The notes below the pieces were generated by a model. That model did not search any database and had not been told where the DNA came from. It saw only the letters and a list, made by a program, of their open reading frames with translations. Positions 5,805-12,888 of a DNA stretch of 14,522 nucleotides are shown here, in pieces; position 1 is the stretch's first letter; the number at the start of each line of letters is the position of its first letter. The translations under genes were made by a program, and so were the position numbers. The stretch comes from Dysosmobacter segnis (lineage in GTDB: Bacteria > Bacillota > Clostridia > Oscillospirales > Oscillospiraceae): NCBI RefSeq assembly GCF_014297285.1, contig NZ_JACOQI010000034.1, positions 1 to 14,522 of the forward strand, written 5' to 3'.

Positions 5805-7096
5805 GTGGTATCGGTATTTGGCTGCCGTTGATCCTTGTTATGGTCCTTCTGGCACTTCGAATCCCCGTATCGATGGCCTTCCTCAGCGGCGCCGTCTTTT
5901 ACTTCGGCTTTATTGCCACGGAGATGCCTTTGAACATGATCCTGTCCAAGATGGTCTCCGCCGGCATGAATATGAACTTAATGGCGATCCCGTTCTTCAT
6001 TACAGCGGGGCTGCTGATGAACTATACCGGCATCACCTCCCGCATGATGAAGTTCGCGGATCTCTGCGTGGGCCATATGTGGGGCGGTCTGGCACAGGTG
6101 AATGTGCTGCTGTCCACGCTGATGGGCGGATTGTGCGGTTCCTCCAATGCAGATGCCGCGATGCAGTGCAAAATGCTGGTGCCTGAAATGGAGCAGCGGG
6201 GCTTTAACAGAGCGTTCTCAGCCGCCGTTACCGCATCCTCGGCACTGATTTCTCCCATGATCCCGCCGGGGGTCATGCTGATCCTGTACGCATCCATTAC
6301 GGAAAATTCTGTGCTGGATATGTTTATGGCCGGTTACCTGCCCGGCATTCTGATGTGCATTGTGCTGATGCTGGCGGTAGCGTATGTCTCCCATCGGGAC
6401 GGTTATAAGCCTACCCGCGAAAAGCGGGCCTCCCTGAGAGAGATATTCCGCGGCCTGATCGAATGCTTCTGGGCTATTTTGATGATCATCGTGCTGATTG
6501 TCGGCCTGCGCAGCGGTATCGTGACCGCCACGGAAGGCGGCGCGGTTTTGTGCATTCTCTGCCTGTTTGTCGGCATTGTGATCTATCGGGAAATGCACCC
6601 CAGACAGCTGGTGATGGTTGCGAAGGAATCCTTTGCGTCCGTGGCTAATATTTTCGGCATCATCATTTCCGCAACGGTCTTCGGCCTGTATCTGACCTAT
6701 GCCCAGATCCCGCAGCAGATCACCCGGATGATCCTGGGGATGAACGTGGGCCGGATCGGCTTCCTGATGGTGGTGAATCTCATCCTGCTCATCATGGGCA
6801 TGTTTGTGGACAGCTCTGCCGTGCTGATGATCGCCGTTCCGCTGCTGTACCCGGTAGCGATGCAACTGGGGATCCATCCGATCCATTTTGGAATCGTTTG
6901 TATTCTGAATCTGTCCATCGGCGCCCTGACGCCGCCGTTCGGCGCAGTCATGTATCAGTGCTGCAACCTGTGTAAGATTGAAATGCCGGAATTTTTGAAG
7001 CAGGGCAAGGAATTGATCGGCGCATTGTTCATTTCTCTGCTGCTGGTCACATTCATTCCTGCGATTTCCACCTTCCTGCCGACGATCTTTAAGTAA
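5801..7096 (+). CDS. dctM: TRAP transporter large membrane subunit, DctM family
   Basis: A 431-residue, strongly hydrophobic integral membrane protein, the transport channel of the TRAP system. The ATG at 5801 is chosen because it follows GGGGAGGATC and overlaps the dctQ stop as ATGA. An upstream in-frame ATG at 5756 lies within dctQ. Family motifs visible are IPFFITAGLLMNYTG (about residues 64-78), LMGGLCGSSNADAAM, and SALISPMIPPGVMLILYA with the conserved proline pair. The C-terminal repeat half carries MGMFVDSSAVLMIAVPLLYP and SIGALTPPFGAVMY. Length and roughly a dozen membrane segments match the family. Confidence 0.93.
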   Translation: MSGIGIWLPLILVMVLLALRIPVSMAFLSGAVFYFGFIATEMPLNMILSKMVSAGMNMNLMAIPFFITAGLLMNYTGITSRMMKFADLCVGHMWGGLAQVNVLLSTLMGGLCGSSNADAAMQCKMLVPEMEQRGFNRAFSAAVTASSALISPMIPPGVMLILYASITENSVLDMFMAGYLPGILMCIVLMLAVAYVSHRDGYKPTREKRASLREIFRGLIECFWAILMIIVLIVGLRSGIVTATEGGAVLCILCLFVGIVIYREMHPRQLVMVAKESFASVANIFGIIISATVFGLYLTYAQIPQQITRMILGMNVGRIGFLMVVNLILLIMGMFVDSSAVLMIAVPLLYPVAMQLGIHPIHFGIVCILNLSIGALTPPFGAVMYQCCNLCKIEMPEFLKQGKELIGALFISLLLVTFIPAISTFLPTIFK

Positions 7097-7124
7097 TGGT
7101 ATTTACTGGAATTGAGGCTGTGCT

Positions 7125-8033
7125 ATGAAAAAATCGTATTTCCCCGAGGATGGTATTTGGCTCAAGGGAAATCCCCATAGTCATTCCACGGTGTCGGACG
7201 GAATGTTTACGCCGGAAGAGTTGGCTGCGTCTTACGCTTCCGCCGGGTATGATTTCCTCTCCATGACGGACCACAATATACTGGAATCCCATGACGACCT
7301 GATTGGAGACAGACTGCTTCTGCTTACGGGGCTGGAGCATGATATCGAATACAGTCCGGATAAATGCACCCATGTGGTCGGATTGTCTGCGGCAGGGAAG
7401 TGTACCACGGATTATCCGTGTAGGCGGTATTCCTCCGCGGAGCTGACGGACCAGCAGCTGGTGGACATGATGCGCCGTGACGGGCAGTTCGTGTCGCTGG
7501 CGCACCCGGTATGGTCCAGAATGACCTGGGAAGAGATCGAGTCACTGAGCGGCTGCCACGCCATTGAAATTTATAACAACGGCACAGAGCATCTTTGCCA
7601 CGGCGGCAATGCGGAAGTGCTGTGGGATCTGCTGCTGCGGCAGGGGAAAAAGCTGTATGCCACGGCTGTGGACGATGTCCATGTCCCCGATGACCTGTTT
7701 GGCGGCTGGATCTGGGTTAAAGCGGTGAGCCGCACAAAGGAGGCGGTGCTGGACGCACTCTTCCAAGGCGCATTTTACGCCACAAGCGGCCCCGTGATCC
7801 ATGATTTTGGCATGGATGGCGATTGCGTGTATGTGTCCTGCTCCGATTGCAGGGAGATCCACTTTGTAACGTATGCCCCCAGAGGCAAATCCTTCTTTGC
7901 CGGAGCGGGCAAACCGCTGACGGCGGCATCCCATCGCCTGACGGGAAAAGAGTCCTATGTGCGCGTTGTCTGCGTGGATGAAAACGGCCATTCCGCATGG
8001 AGCAATCCCATTTTCTTTGATGGCCGAACATGA
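7125..8033 (+). CDS. PHP-domain metal-dependent phosphoesterase
   Basis: A 302-residue protein with a PHP-type active site: HSH at 18-20, D25 (VSDG), TDHN with H50, GLEHD with E71, H83 (HVVGL), LAHP with H127, and DDVH with D184 and H186. PHP hydrolases use two or three metal ions to cleave phosphomonoesters or phosphodiesters, and this one resembles the small stand-alone CehA-like members. The last 100 residues look like a beta-rich accessory domain. No signal peptide is present, so it acts on imported or internal substrate. It lies 28 bases after dctM with a GAGG site and is probably the last gene of the cluster. Whether it hydrolyses the imported compound is inference from context. I see no clear terminator in the 192 bases after it. 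Confidence 0.85.
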   Translation: MKKSYFPEDGIWLKGNPHSHSTVSDGMFTPEELAASYASAGYDFLSMTDHNILESHDDLIGDRLLLLTGLEHDIEYSPDKCTHVVGLSAAGKCTTDYPCRRYSSAELTDQQLVDMMRRDGQFVSLAHPVWSRMTWEEIESLSGCHAIEIYNNGTEHLCHGGNAEVLWDLLLRQGKKLYATAVDDVHVPDDLFGGWIWVKAVSRTKEAVLDALFQGAFYATSGPVIHDFGMDGDCVYVSCSDCREIHFVTYAPRGKSFFAGAGKPLTAASHRLTGKESYVRVVCVDENGHSAWSNPIFFDGRT

Positions 8034-8225
8034 GATGAGCCATTTATCACATTTGCATGACTATTCCCTGAGATATATCGAAAGAACAAACGCAATTTGC
8101 GCTGAATAAAACAAGGAATTTCTTTTACCCTGAGCTTCGGCTTTATATGTATGGCACTTGGCACAAACAAAGTATTGATAAGGTTTTGACCAATTTGCTC
8201 ATGGATATTATAGGAGGAGAATTCT

Positions 8226-9185
8226 ATGGTGAAAAAAGGGTGCTTTCGTAGAATTATATCGCTGGCCCTCTTTGCTACATCGGTTTTAACGATTACTGTA
8301 ACAGCTGCGTACTATAACACCTATTCGACAGTTGCAACAATTCCAAATGGTAATGGCTGCAATCGGGCACAAGGGTTTGCAGTAGGTTCATCTTATGTTT
8401 ACACCGCCAAGTGTAATGACGATGAAAGCAAGCAAGTGATTTATCGGACTAAAATTAGCGATGGATCTACCACTCTCATGACAAATGGAAAAACATCTGC
8501 TACCTATATTACTTCATTAGGTCACGCCAATGACATGGATACATGCACAATAGGAAATAAATATCATCTATTCGTTGCTACGATGAAAACCGGAAGTGAG
8601 AGCCTTGTCAAATTGCAATATTCTGGGAATACTTATACTCAATTGGGAGGATATACCTTAAAGCATAATGGACAGAATGTAGCTATTTCAGGCGCAAAAA
8701 AATATGCAAAGGATTCTAGCTATATTTACTTCCTTTTCTTTGTGACTGATGGTACTGAAAATTGCGTTGGCGTGTACAGAGGAAAAGTGCCGCTCAATTC
8801 GAACAGCGGGGTTGTGAATATTTCCCATGCGTTTGATTTGAACATTGGTAACGCTCTTGTCAATGGCTCCACTGTTCCTGGCTTAGCGGACTATACTAGA
8901 CAGGGTATTGGTTATATTGCAAGCACAGACCAACTCCTTGTTCCGTTGACTAAGAAAAATGTGAGCATTATTCTAGTTTATGATCATGCATCCACGGCTA
9001 CAGGCACAGTAAGCGCAAATTCGAACCTCTCTTTTCGTATCACTTCATCTACCTATCCGACTCTTTTTGAAATTGAAGGATGCGATGAAACGAATGGCAA
9101 ATTGTATTTCAACTGCAATAGAAAGAAGAGTTCCAGTGATATAGCAAATGATGCAGTTTGCTTCTTCAAAAATTATTCAATCTGA
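8226..9185 (+). CDS. Secreted protein of unknown function, possibly propeller-like
   Basis: A 319-residue exported protein. It has a basic start (MVKKGCFRR), a hydrophobic core and a likely signal peptidase site near VTAA-YYN (about 27-28). A very strong AGGAGGAG fixes the start. The mature part is rich in Gly, Ser, Thr, Asn and Tyr, with recurring short strand-like blocks such as QGFAVGSSYVYTAKC, GNKYHLFVATMK and IGYIASTDQLLVPL, as expected for a beta-propeller. The QGFAVG...YVY start and LGHANDM motif faintly recall helveticin J-like class III bacteriocins, but I would not call it one. It has no anchor, so it is probably released. It is more AT-rich than the preceding cluster and is followed by its own terminator, suggesting separate origin. 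Confidence 0.75.
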   Translation: MVKKGCFRRIISLALFATSVLTITVTAAYYNTYSTVATIPNGNGCNRAQGFAVGSSYVYTAKCNDDESKQVIYRTKISDGSTTLMTNGKTSATYITSLGHANDMDTCTIGNKYHLFVATMKTGSESLVKLQYSGNTYTQLGGYTLKHNGQNVAISGAKKYAKDSSYIYFLFFVTDGTENCVGVYRGKVPLNSNSGVVNISHAFDLNIGNALVNGSTVPGLADYTRQGIGYIASTDQLLVPLTKKNVSIILVYDHASTATGTVSANSNLSFRITSSTYPTLFEIEGCDETNGKLYFNCNRKKSSSDIANDAVCFFKNYSI

Positions 9186-9307
9186 AGTGCGCATAAAACA
9201 CTGTGCATGGTATACATCTGCTTGCCTGCATGGGGTTCGGCACGCGTGGAATTTTAGCTGTGACATCTCAAATGCCATGGCTGCAACAGACCTCCAAAAA
9301 AACATTG

Positions 9308-9355
9308 AAAACAGTGGTGCAGTCCGTAAAAGGAAACTGCATCACTGTTTTTTTG
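9308..9355 (+). terminator. Strong intrinsic terminator after the secreted-protein gene
   Basis: A stem of about 16 pairs (9308-9323 with 9336-9351, one G-T pair; arms AAACAGTGGTGCAGT and ACTGCATCACTGTTT) merges into a run of T. It lies about 120 bases beyond the stop at 9185. In the rest of the gene-free stretch 9186-9519 I see only the ribosome binding site of the next gene (AAGGAGG, about 9505), with no obvious parC-like repeats. Confidence 0.85.
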
Positions 9356-9519
9356 CGTATCACTTTTGAAAATCACTTTGGGATTTGTCACGGGTGACGC
9401 TGAAGAAAAGCATTTAGTGTAGTTGTTGTTCCATGAGAACACTATGCGTAATTTATTACAGGTACATCGAGTGCAGTATTTAACGTACTCTGGTTCAATG
9501 ATTAAGGAGGTCCGTTTTT

Positions 9520-10497
9520 ATGATTATTTCCGTCGATCACGGTAACAAATCGATCAAGACACCCAATACGTTATTCACATCTGGCCTGATTGTTTCCGAA
9601 GGCTTACAAGGCTTTAAAACGGATTACATCTGTTGGAACAATCGGTATTATACACTGACAGAACAACGTATTGCCTATCTCCGGGACAAAACTGAAGATG
9701 ATCGATTCTACGTTCTTACTCTTTTTGCGATTGCCAAGGAGTTGGAGCGGCGCAAGATTCCTGAAACCCTGGATCCTATTGATATCACGCTGCTGGTCGG
9801 ACTTCCTCCGGCACATTATGAGCAGTTGCATAGTCGATTTGAGCAGTACTTTCTCCGCCGGTGCGAGACGATCGACTTTGAATACAACGGCAAATACTAC
9901 TCAATTCGGGTCAATAAGGTCCTGAGCTATCCACAGGCATTTGCAGCCGCTGTGACACAGTATGGCATCCTCAAGACCTACTCTGTTGCCTATATCATCG
10001 ATATCGGTGGTTTTACCATTGATGTCCTCAAACTCCGTAACGGACACCCGGATCTAGCGGTAGTTGAAAGTTTTGAAAAGGGTGTCATCACCCTTTACAA
10101 CAACATTTCTAGCAAATGCAACGCTCTCTATGCCCGGATTTTAGAGGACTGTGACATTGATGAAGTTATCCGTAATCAGCCCACTGTGCTTCCCGGTGAA
10201 GTGCAGCAAATGATTCGCAACATGACAGGAGATTTTCTTTCAGAGTTTTACAACTTCCTGCGCGAGCGTGGCATTGATTTGCAAGCCAATGAGAAGGGGA
10301 ATCACAAATTCTCCCACAAATGCAGTTGCCTTATCTCTCCTGCTACGCGCATTTTCACAAGCGTCACCCATTTCTATGATTTTCATGACTCGGATGTATC
10401 GCTCCATTTGACGCATGGAGAAGTTGAACTGCTTGATAATAGCAACACACATCTGACCTGTGACGCTATCTGTATCCAGATTCATACTATTCCATAA
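9520..10497 (+). pseudogene. ParM-like actin ATPase, C-terminal part lost
   Basis: Actin-like ATPase of the ParM/Alp group, which polymerises to segregate plasmids or extrachromosomal elements. Visible are the phosphate-1 loop (ISVDHGNKSIKTPN, residues 2-16), LLVGLPPAHY (about 91-100), the phosphate-2 loop YIIDIGGFTIDVLKL (about 158-172) and the FEKGVITLYNNI helix. Similarity runs to FLRERGIDL (residues 246-254, up to base 10281). Beyond that the frame is simply the antisense of the KAP gene, a low-plausibility Cys/His-rich tail. The expected end (VFVGGGA-type nucleotide-binding motif and last helix) is missing, so the protein is probably inactive. A strong AAGGAGG precedes the start. No ParR gene follows. 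Confidence 0.75.
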
Positions 10498-11319
10498 AAA
10501 ACGCACACTATCAACCCGCGGAACAGTAAAGAAAAAGTCAAAGAACTTTTCCAAGTATCCTGTCGCGTCAAAGCTGCTTCCGTAGTAGCCTTTTACCGTC
10601 CATTGAAGCTGCGTGAGATTTACAGAAAATACAAAGGTGATCCGCTCATCATCAAAGTAATGCTTGATACGTTCAAGGAGCCGAATTGCATAGTCCGGCT
10701 TGCATCGGTCCAGTTCGTCAATGAAGATAATCAGCCGATTTCCCTTTTCTTGAATCAGGGTGTCAATGAATGCTCGTATGCTGTCCTTTAGATCTTCCGT
10801 CTTTTCAATTTCCGCTGTTAATTTTTCCGGTTGCTGATTCTTAAACGCTCCATAGATTTCTGTTAAATTTGTACCCTTGATCACATCGATCACTCTTACA
10901 GCAGCCTCAATAAGGGAATTTCCTTTCCCTTCTGGTTCTTCTCCACATCCGCTTTTAAGTGTTGTGTATACCAGAGATAGAATGGGGTCATCATGGTTAT
11001 CGAATGCCCAAGCGTCATAATAGACAGTTGCATAAGAATCCGGGCAGGAATTATCCCTATAACACTGCTGTACCGCCTTGCATTGTTCCTCGTCCATATT
11101 GGACTGCGGATTGTAGGCATCAGGAATCATCTTGATCTGTTTCACAAAGAATGTCTTGCCGCTGCCCCAATCTCCATTCAAGGCGACTGTATAGCAATCA
11201 TCCTCCATACGGGTTAACATTTGAATAAACCGCCGTATGTACTTATTTCTGCCTATAGGGTCAGTTTTAAGCAAGCCCAATGCATTTTCGTCTGTAGGCT
11301 TCAAGCTATAGTTGGTCAT
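10240..11319 (-). CDS. KAP-family P-loop NTPase, probably 3'-truncated
   Basis: A 359-residue STAND/KAP-type NTPase. Walker A is GDWGSGKT (49-56), the family segment YYDAWAFDNHDDP follows (100-112), and Walker B is LIIFIDELDRCKPDYA (196-211). No transmembrane insert is seen in the ATPase domain, unlike some KAP proteins. The family includes PifA, which blocks phage T7, and many members on mobile elements, but functions are mostly unknown. Similarity-like sequence ends at FVIPLLIGLQI. The last residues (NATLAQEVVKL) are read from the antisense of the ParM gene, and KAP proteins are usually longer. Hence a truncation near base 10280 is likely. An AGGGGGCGG site and an extended -10 promoter precede the start. 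Confidence 0.78.
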   Translation of the reverse strand: MTNYSLKPTDENALGLLKTDPIGRNKYIRRFIQMLTRMEDDCYTVALNGDWGSGKTFFVKQIKMIPDAYNPQSNMDEEQCKAVQQCYRDNSCPDSYATVYYDAWAFDNHDDPILSLVYTTLKSGCGEEPEGKGNSLIEAAVRVIDVIKGTNLTEIYGAFKNQQPEKLTAEIEKTEDLKDSIRAFIDTLIQEKGNRLIIFIDELDRCKPDYAIRLLERIKHYFDDERITFVFSVNLTQLQWTVKGYYGSSFDATGYLEKFFDFFFTVPRVDSVRFLWNSMNLDTDSVTGQMCVAIIKQFNFSMRQMERYIRVMKIIEMGDACENARSRRDKATAFVGEFVIPLLIGLQINATLAQEVVKL

Positions 11320-11360
11320 GGAATACCGCCCCCTTTATGAAATACGTAGATTTTACTCAG

Positions 11361-11369
11361 ATTATATCA
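11361..11369 (-). promoter_or_regulatory. Extended -10 promoter of the KAP gene
   Basis: On the minus strand TGATATAAT (bases 11369-11361) is a perfect TATAAT with the upstream TGN of an extended -10 element. A poor -35 candidate (TGTTTT) lies 17 bases further up, within the preceding terminator's T-run. The start codon at 11319 is about 40 bases downstream. Confidence 0.5.
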
Positions 11370-11384
11370 CATTGGGGAAGATAA

Positions 11385-11449
11385 AAACAGAGGACCGCTC
11401 CTGTCTTGGTTGGAAGCATATTGCTATACCCGGATATGGAGCGGCCCTC
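11385..11449 (-). terminator. Minus-strand terminator ending the structured RNA region
   Basis: On the minus strand GAGGGCCGCTCC (11449-11438) pairs with GGAGCGGTCCTC (11401-11390) over 12 bp, including one G-U pair, around a 36-base loop that has a small stem of its own. CTGTTTTTATC follows. On the plus strand the G-U position becomes an A-C mismatch, so minus-strand function is favoured even though T's also follow on the plus side (11455-11461). Confidence 0.65.
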
Positions 11450-11874
11450 ACTATATTTTTTAAAGTTCTTTTGCTCAGTCCTATTCGACACTACTTCCCG
11501 GACTGTCGGGCGGTTGAACGAACCGGCGCCTGGCAGCGCCCATCGGGAATCTAACCCCTCCGAGGATCTCTCCGAGCTGCCCCCATTGCTTGCGGCTGTG
11601 GCTGGACAGGATGTACCATTATAGGCTGACGGGATCATTGCGAGACGGGCTGCCATGCCCGCTTTTGGCTGAATGAGTTTCGCTCTGCACCTTATTGGCC
11701 GTTCATTGACATCGGAGTAATTCCGATGCAGGTGGTCTTCGCGCATCCGCCGCATCGCTGTTCCCCCTCGCCGGGGGACCGTCAGCTGACGTTATTCGTC
11801 ACCGGATATCCAGTTTTCGATGTTCACAAGAAGATTCTTTTCTTCTCGCATGTATACGGGAGAAAACTGGCATC
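11385..11874 (-). ncRNA. Probable structured non-coding RNA or long structured 3' UTR
   Basis: About 490 bases between the sigma-like gene's stop and a terminator contain many local stems and no convincing gene. In transcription order these are CCAGTTTTC/GAAAACTGG enclosing AGAAGA/TCTTCT, TGACG/CGTCA, TCCCCC/GGGGGA, CATCGGA/TCCGATG (7 bp, 5-base loop), CGGGC/GCCCG, GGCGC/GCGCC, and the terminal stem. The first 184 bases also exist in repeat copy 1 with only two changes. At one (base 95 / 11785) copy 2 has the perfect palindrome CGTCAGCTGACG. The class is not recognised. It may be released by processing from the sigma transcript or have its own promoter. Confidence 0.5.
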
Positions 11875-12321
11875 TTAACAACCCTGCTCATCCAAATTAT
11901 TTTTAATTTTTTTCAGAATGCGCTTTTTCCGCATATGAATGGCCTGCTGAGAGACCCCAAGCATCTGTGCATATTCCTTTTCGGAGCGGTTTTTGAAGTA
12001 AAGCTCGTAGATCAGCTCATAATCTTTCGGCGGGAGCAGATCCAGAATATTACGCAGGGACTGGCGCACCATCTCCTCAATTGCCTGATTTTCAGGGGTG
12101 TTGTCATAATCAATAAATTCATGGAACCGCTCGTATCCGTCATTTTCGCCGCCGATCAGAGAACTCACCTGCGTTTCGTGCTTGTAAAAGCGTTCCGTGC
12201 TGTCTTCGATGTGCCATTTCGTCCGCCTGTAGGTCTGGAAGACTTCCTTCGTGACCTGGACGAGCTCAAATTCGCCGGTCATAGTGTTGTAAACGTTGAG
12301 AATATATGCTTTTTCAGACAT
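11875..12321 (-). CDS. Sigma-70-like regulatory protein of a mobile element
   Basis: A 148-residue protein with a small N-terminal strand-rich start (KAYILNVYNTMTGEFELVQV) and a linker. The C-terminal half resembles sigma region 4: SLRNILDLLPPKDYELIYELYF (about 88-109), then a helix-turn-helix EKEYAQMLGVSQQAIHMRKKRI (about 114-135) and a basic tail. Such short sigma-like ORFs are frequent on clostridial integrative elements and probably steer RNA polymerase to element genes. The start at 12321 is preferred to the ATG at 12366 because AAAGGAG lies 10 bases upstream of it. That ribosome binding site is inside a long hairpin. The stop is followed within 5 bases by the first stem of the structured RNA region. 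A broken relative lies at 686-1062. Confidence 0.75.
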   Translation of the reverse strand: MSEKAYILNVYNTMTGEFELVQVTKEVFQTYRRTKWHIEDSTERFYKHETQVSSLIGGENDGYERFHEFIDYDNTPENQAIEEMVRQSLRNILDLLPPKDYELIYELYFKNRSEKEYAQMLGVSQQAIHMRKKRILKKIKNNLDEQGC

Positions 12322-12328
12322 GGTTTTT

Positions 12329-12380
12329 GATCTCCTTTGTGATTTTTTGAATTTTGTGAGGTTCAAAAAATCGGGAGATC
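12329..12380 (-). promoter_or_regulatory. Leader hairpin that can hide the sigma gene's ribosome binding site
   Basis: On the minus strand GATCTCC (12380-12374) pairs with GGAGATC (12335-12329). Just inside, GATTTTTTGAA (12372-12362 side) pairs perfectly with TTCAAAAAATC (12351-12341 side) over 11 bp around a 10-base loop. The GGAGATC arm contains the Shine-Dalgarno sequence, so folding would block translation of the sigma-like gene. The 11-bp inner palindrome could also be a protein-binding site. Confidence 0.65.
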
Positions 12381-12426
12381 AGGGGTATTCAGCGATATAC
12401 GGCTCCCACGCTGAAAGGGGAAGGAT

Positions 12427-12489
12427 ATGAAAAAAGCGCATTGCAAACTCCTTTTCCGGAGCTGCATGCGCAAAAAAAGAGCCGCTTGA
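12427..12489 (+). other. Possible 20-residue basic micro-ORF
   Basis: ATG at 12427 after AAAGGGGAAGG opens a 20-codon frame (MKKAHCKLLFRSCMRKKRAA, stop TGA at 12487). It runs antisense into the terminator of the zinc-ribbon gene. Copy 1 lacks the start half. There is no other support, so it may be chance. Confidence 0.15.
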
Positions 12490-12588
12490 TTTGTCTGACC
12501 ATTGGCCGCGTTGACAGAACTATGTTCCTAAAAGGAACGATAGTTACAAATCAAGCGGCACATGGGATGGTCACGCATCAAGCGGCTC
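12471..12588 (-). terminator. Minus-strand terminator with two alternative stems, copy 2
   Basis: Same structure as at 224-341: a 14-bp stem (12546-12559 with 12481-12494) before a T-run on the minus strand, plus a competing 12+7-bp pairing from 12577-12588 and 12567-12573. The only difference from copy 1 is G to A at 12514, in an unpaired stretch. It separates the ImmA/zinc-ribbon transcript from the sigma-like gene. Confidence 0.8.
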
Positions 12589-12639
12589 CGAGGCTCATAC
12601 TTGGTATTTAATTGTTGGGGACAGATCGATTATTCGCGG

Positions 12640-12873
12640 TTATGCGATGCGGAATACAACAGGCGGGAAGAAAACCGCCTCTCCGCATTGCGGGCACTTC
12701 AGGTATGTCGCGCCGTGGGCCCCTTTGCAGAGCGTTTCAAGCCGCAGCTTACAATACGGGCAAAGCCGTGCCATGGTGATATGGGTGGAGTACTGCTGCT
12801 CAAGCTCCCGCTGTTCGGCTTGGATGCAGGCATACCGCTGCGGGTCAAGCGCTTTGGAATTGATTTTTGCCAT
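12640..12873 (-). CDS. Small zinc-ribbon-like protein, copy 2
   Basis: A 77-residue protein identical in sequence to the one at 393-626, with CPYC (38-41) and CPQC (60-63). Here it is in its fuller context, starting 15 bases after the ImmA/IrrE stop codon. The AGGAGG upstream lies in that gap, so peptidase and zinc-ribbon protein are almost certainly co-transcribed. A strong terminator follows. The conserved pairing suggests a role in the element's regulatory circuit, for example as an accessory to the peptidase or repressor, but no function can be assigned. Confidence 0.8.
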   Translation of the reverse strand: MAKINSKALDPQRYACIQAEQRELEQQYSTHITMARLCPYCKLRLETLCKGAHGATYLKCPQCGEAVFFPPVVFRIA

Positions 12874-12888
12874 AATAACGACTACCTC

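Noticed and set aside
6218..6886. 222-codon His/Asp/Gln-rich minus-strand frame opposite dctM
   Set aside because: The odd composition is what the antisense of membrane-protein codons produces; no independent evidence.
9186..9519. Possible centromere-like (parC) repeats upstream of the ParM-like gene
   Set aside because: I looked for tandem or inverted iterons and found only the terminator and very short inverted words.
11357..11755. 132-codon minus-strand frame beginning MRRMREDHLHRNYSDV, with a GGGGG 7 bases before its ATG
   Set aside because: The GGGGG belongs to the stem of a local hairpin, the frame runs through a terminator, and the composition (Ser/Arg/Ala-rich) is not protein-like. 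I keep it only as the main alternative to the structured RNA reading.
12322..12366. Upstream in-frame ATG at 12366 as the start of the sigma-like gene
   Set aside because: It lacks a ribosome binding site and lies within the leader hairpin. The ATG at 12321 has AAAGGAG at good spacing and begins the conserved part of the protein.
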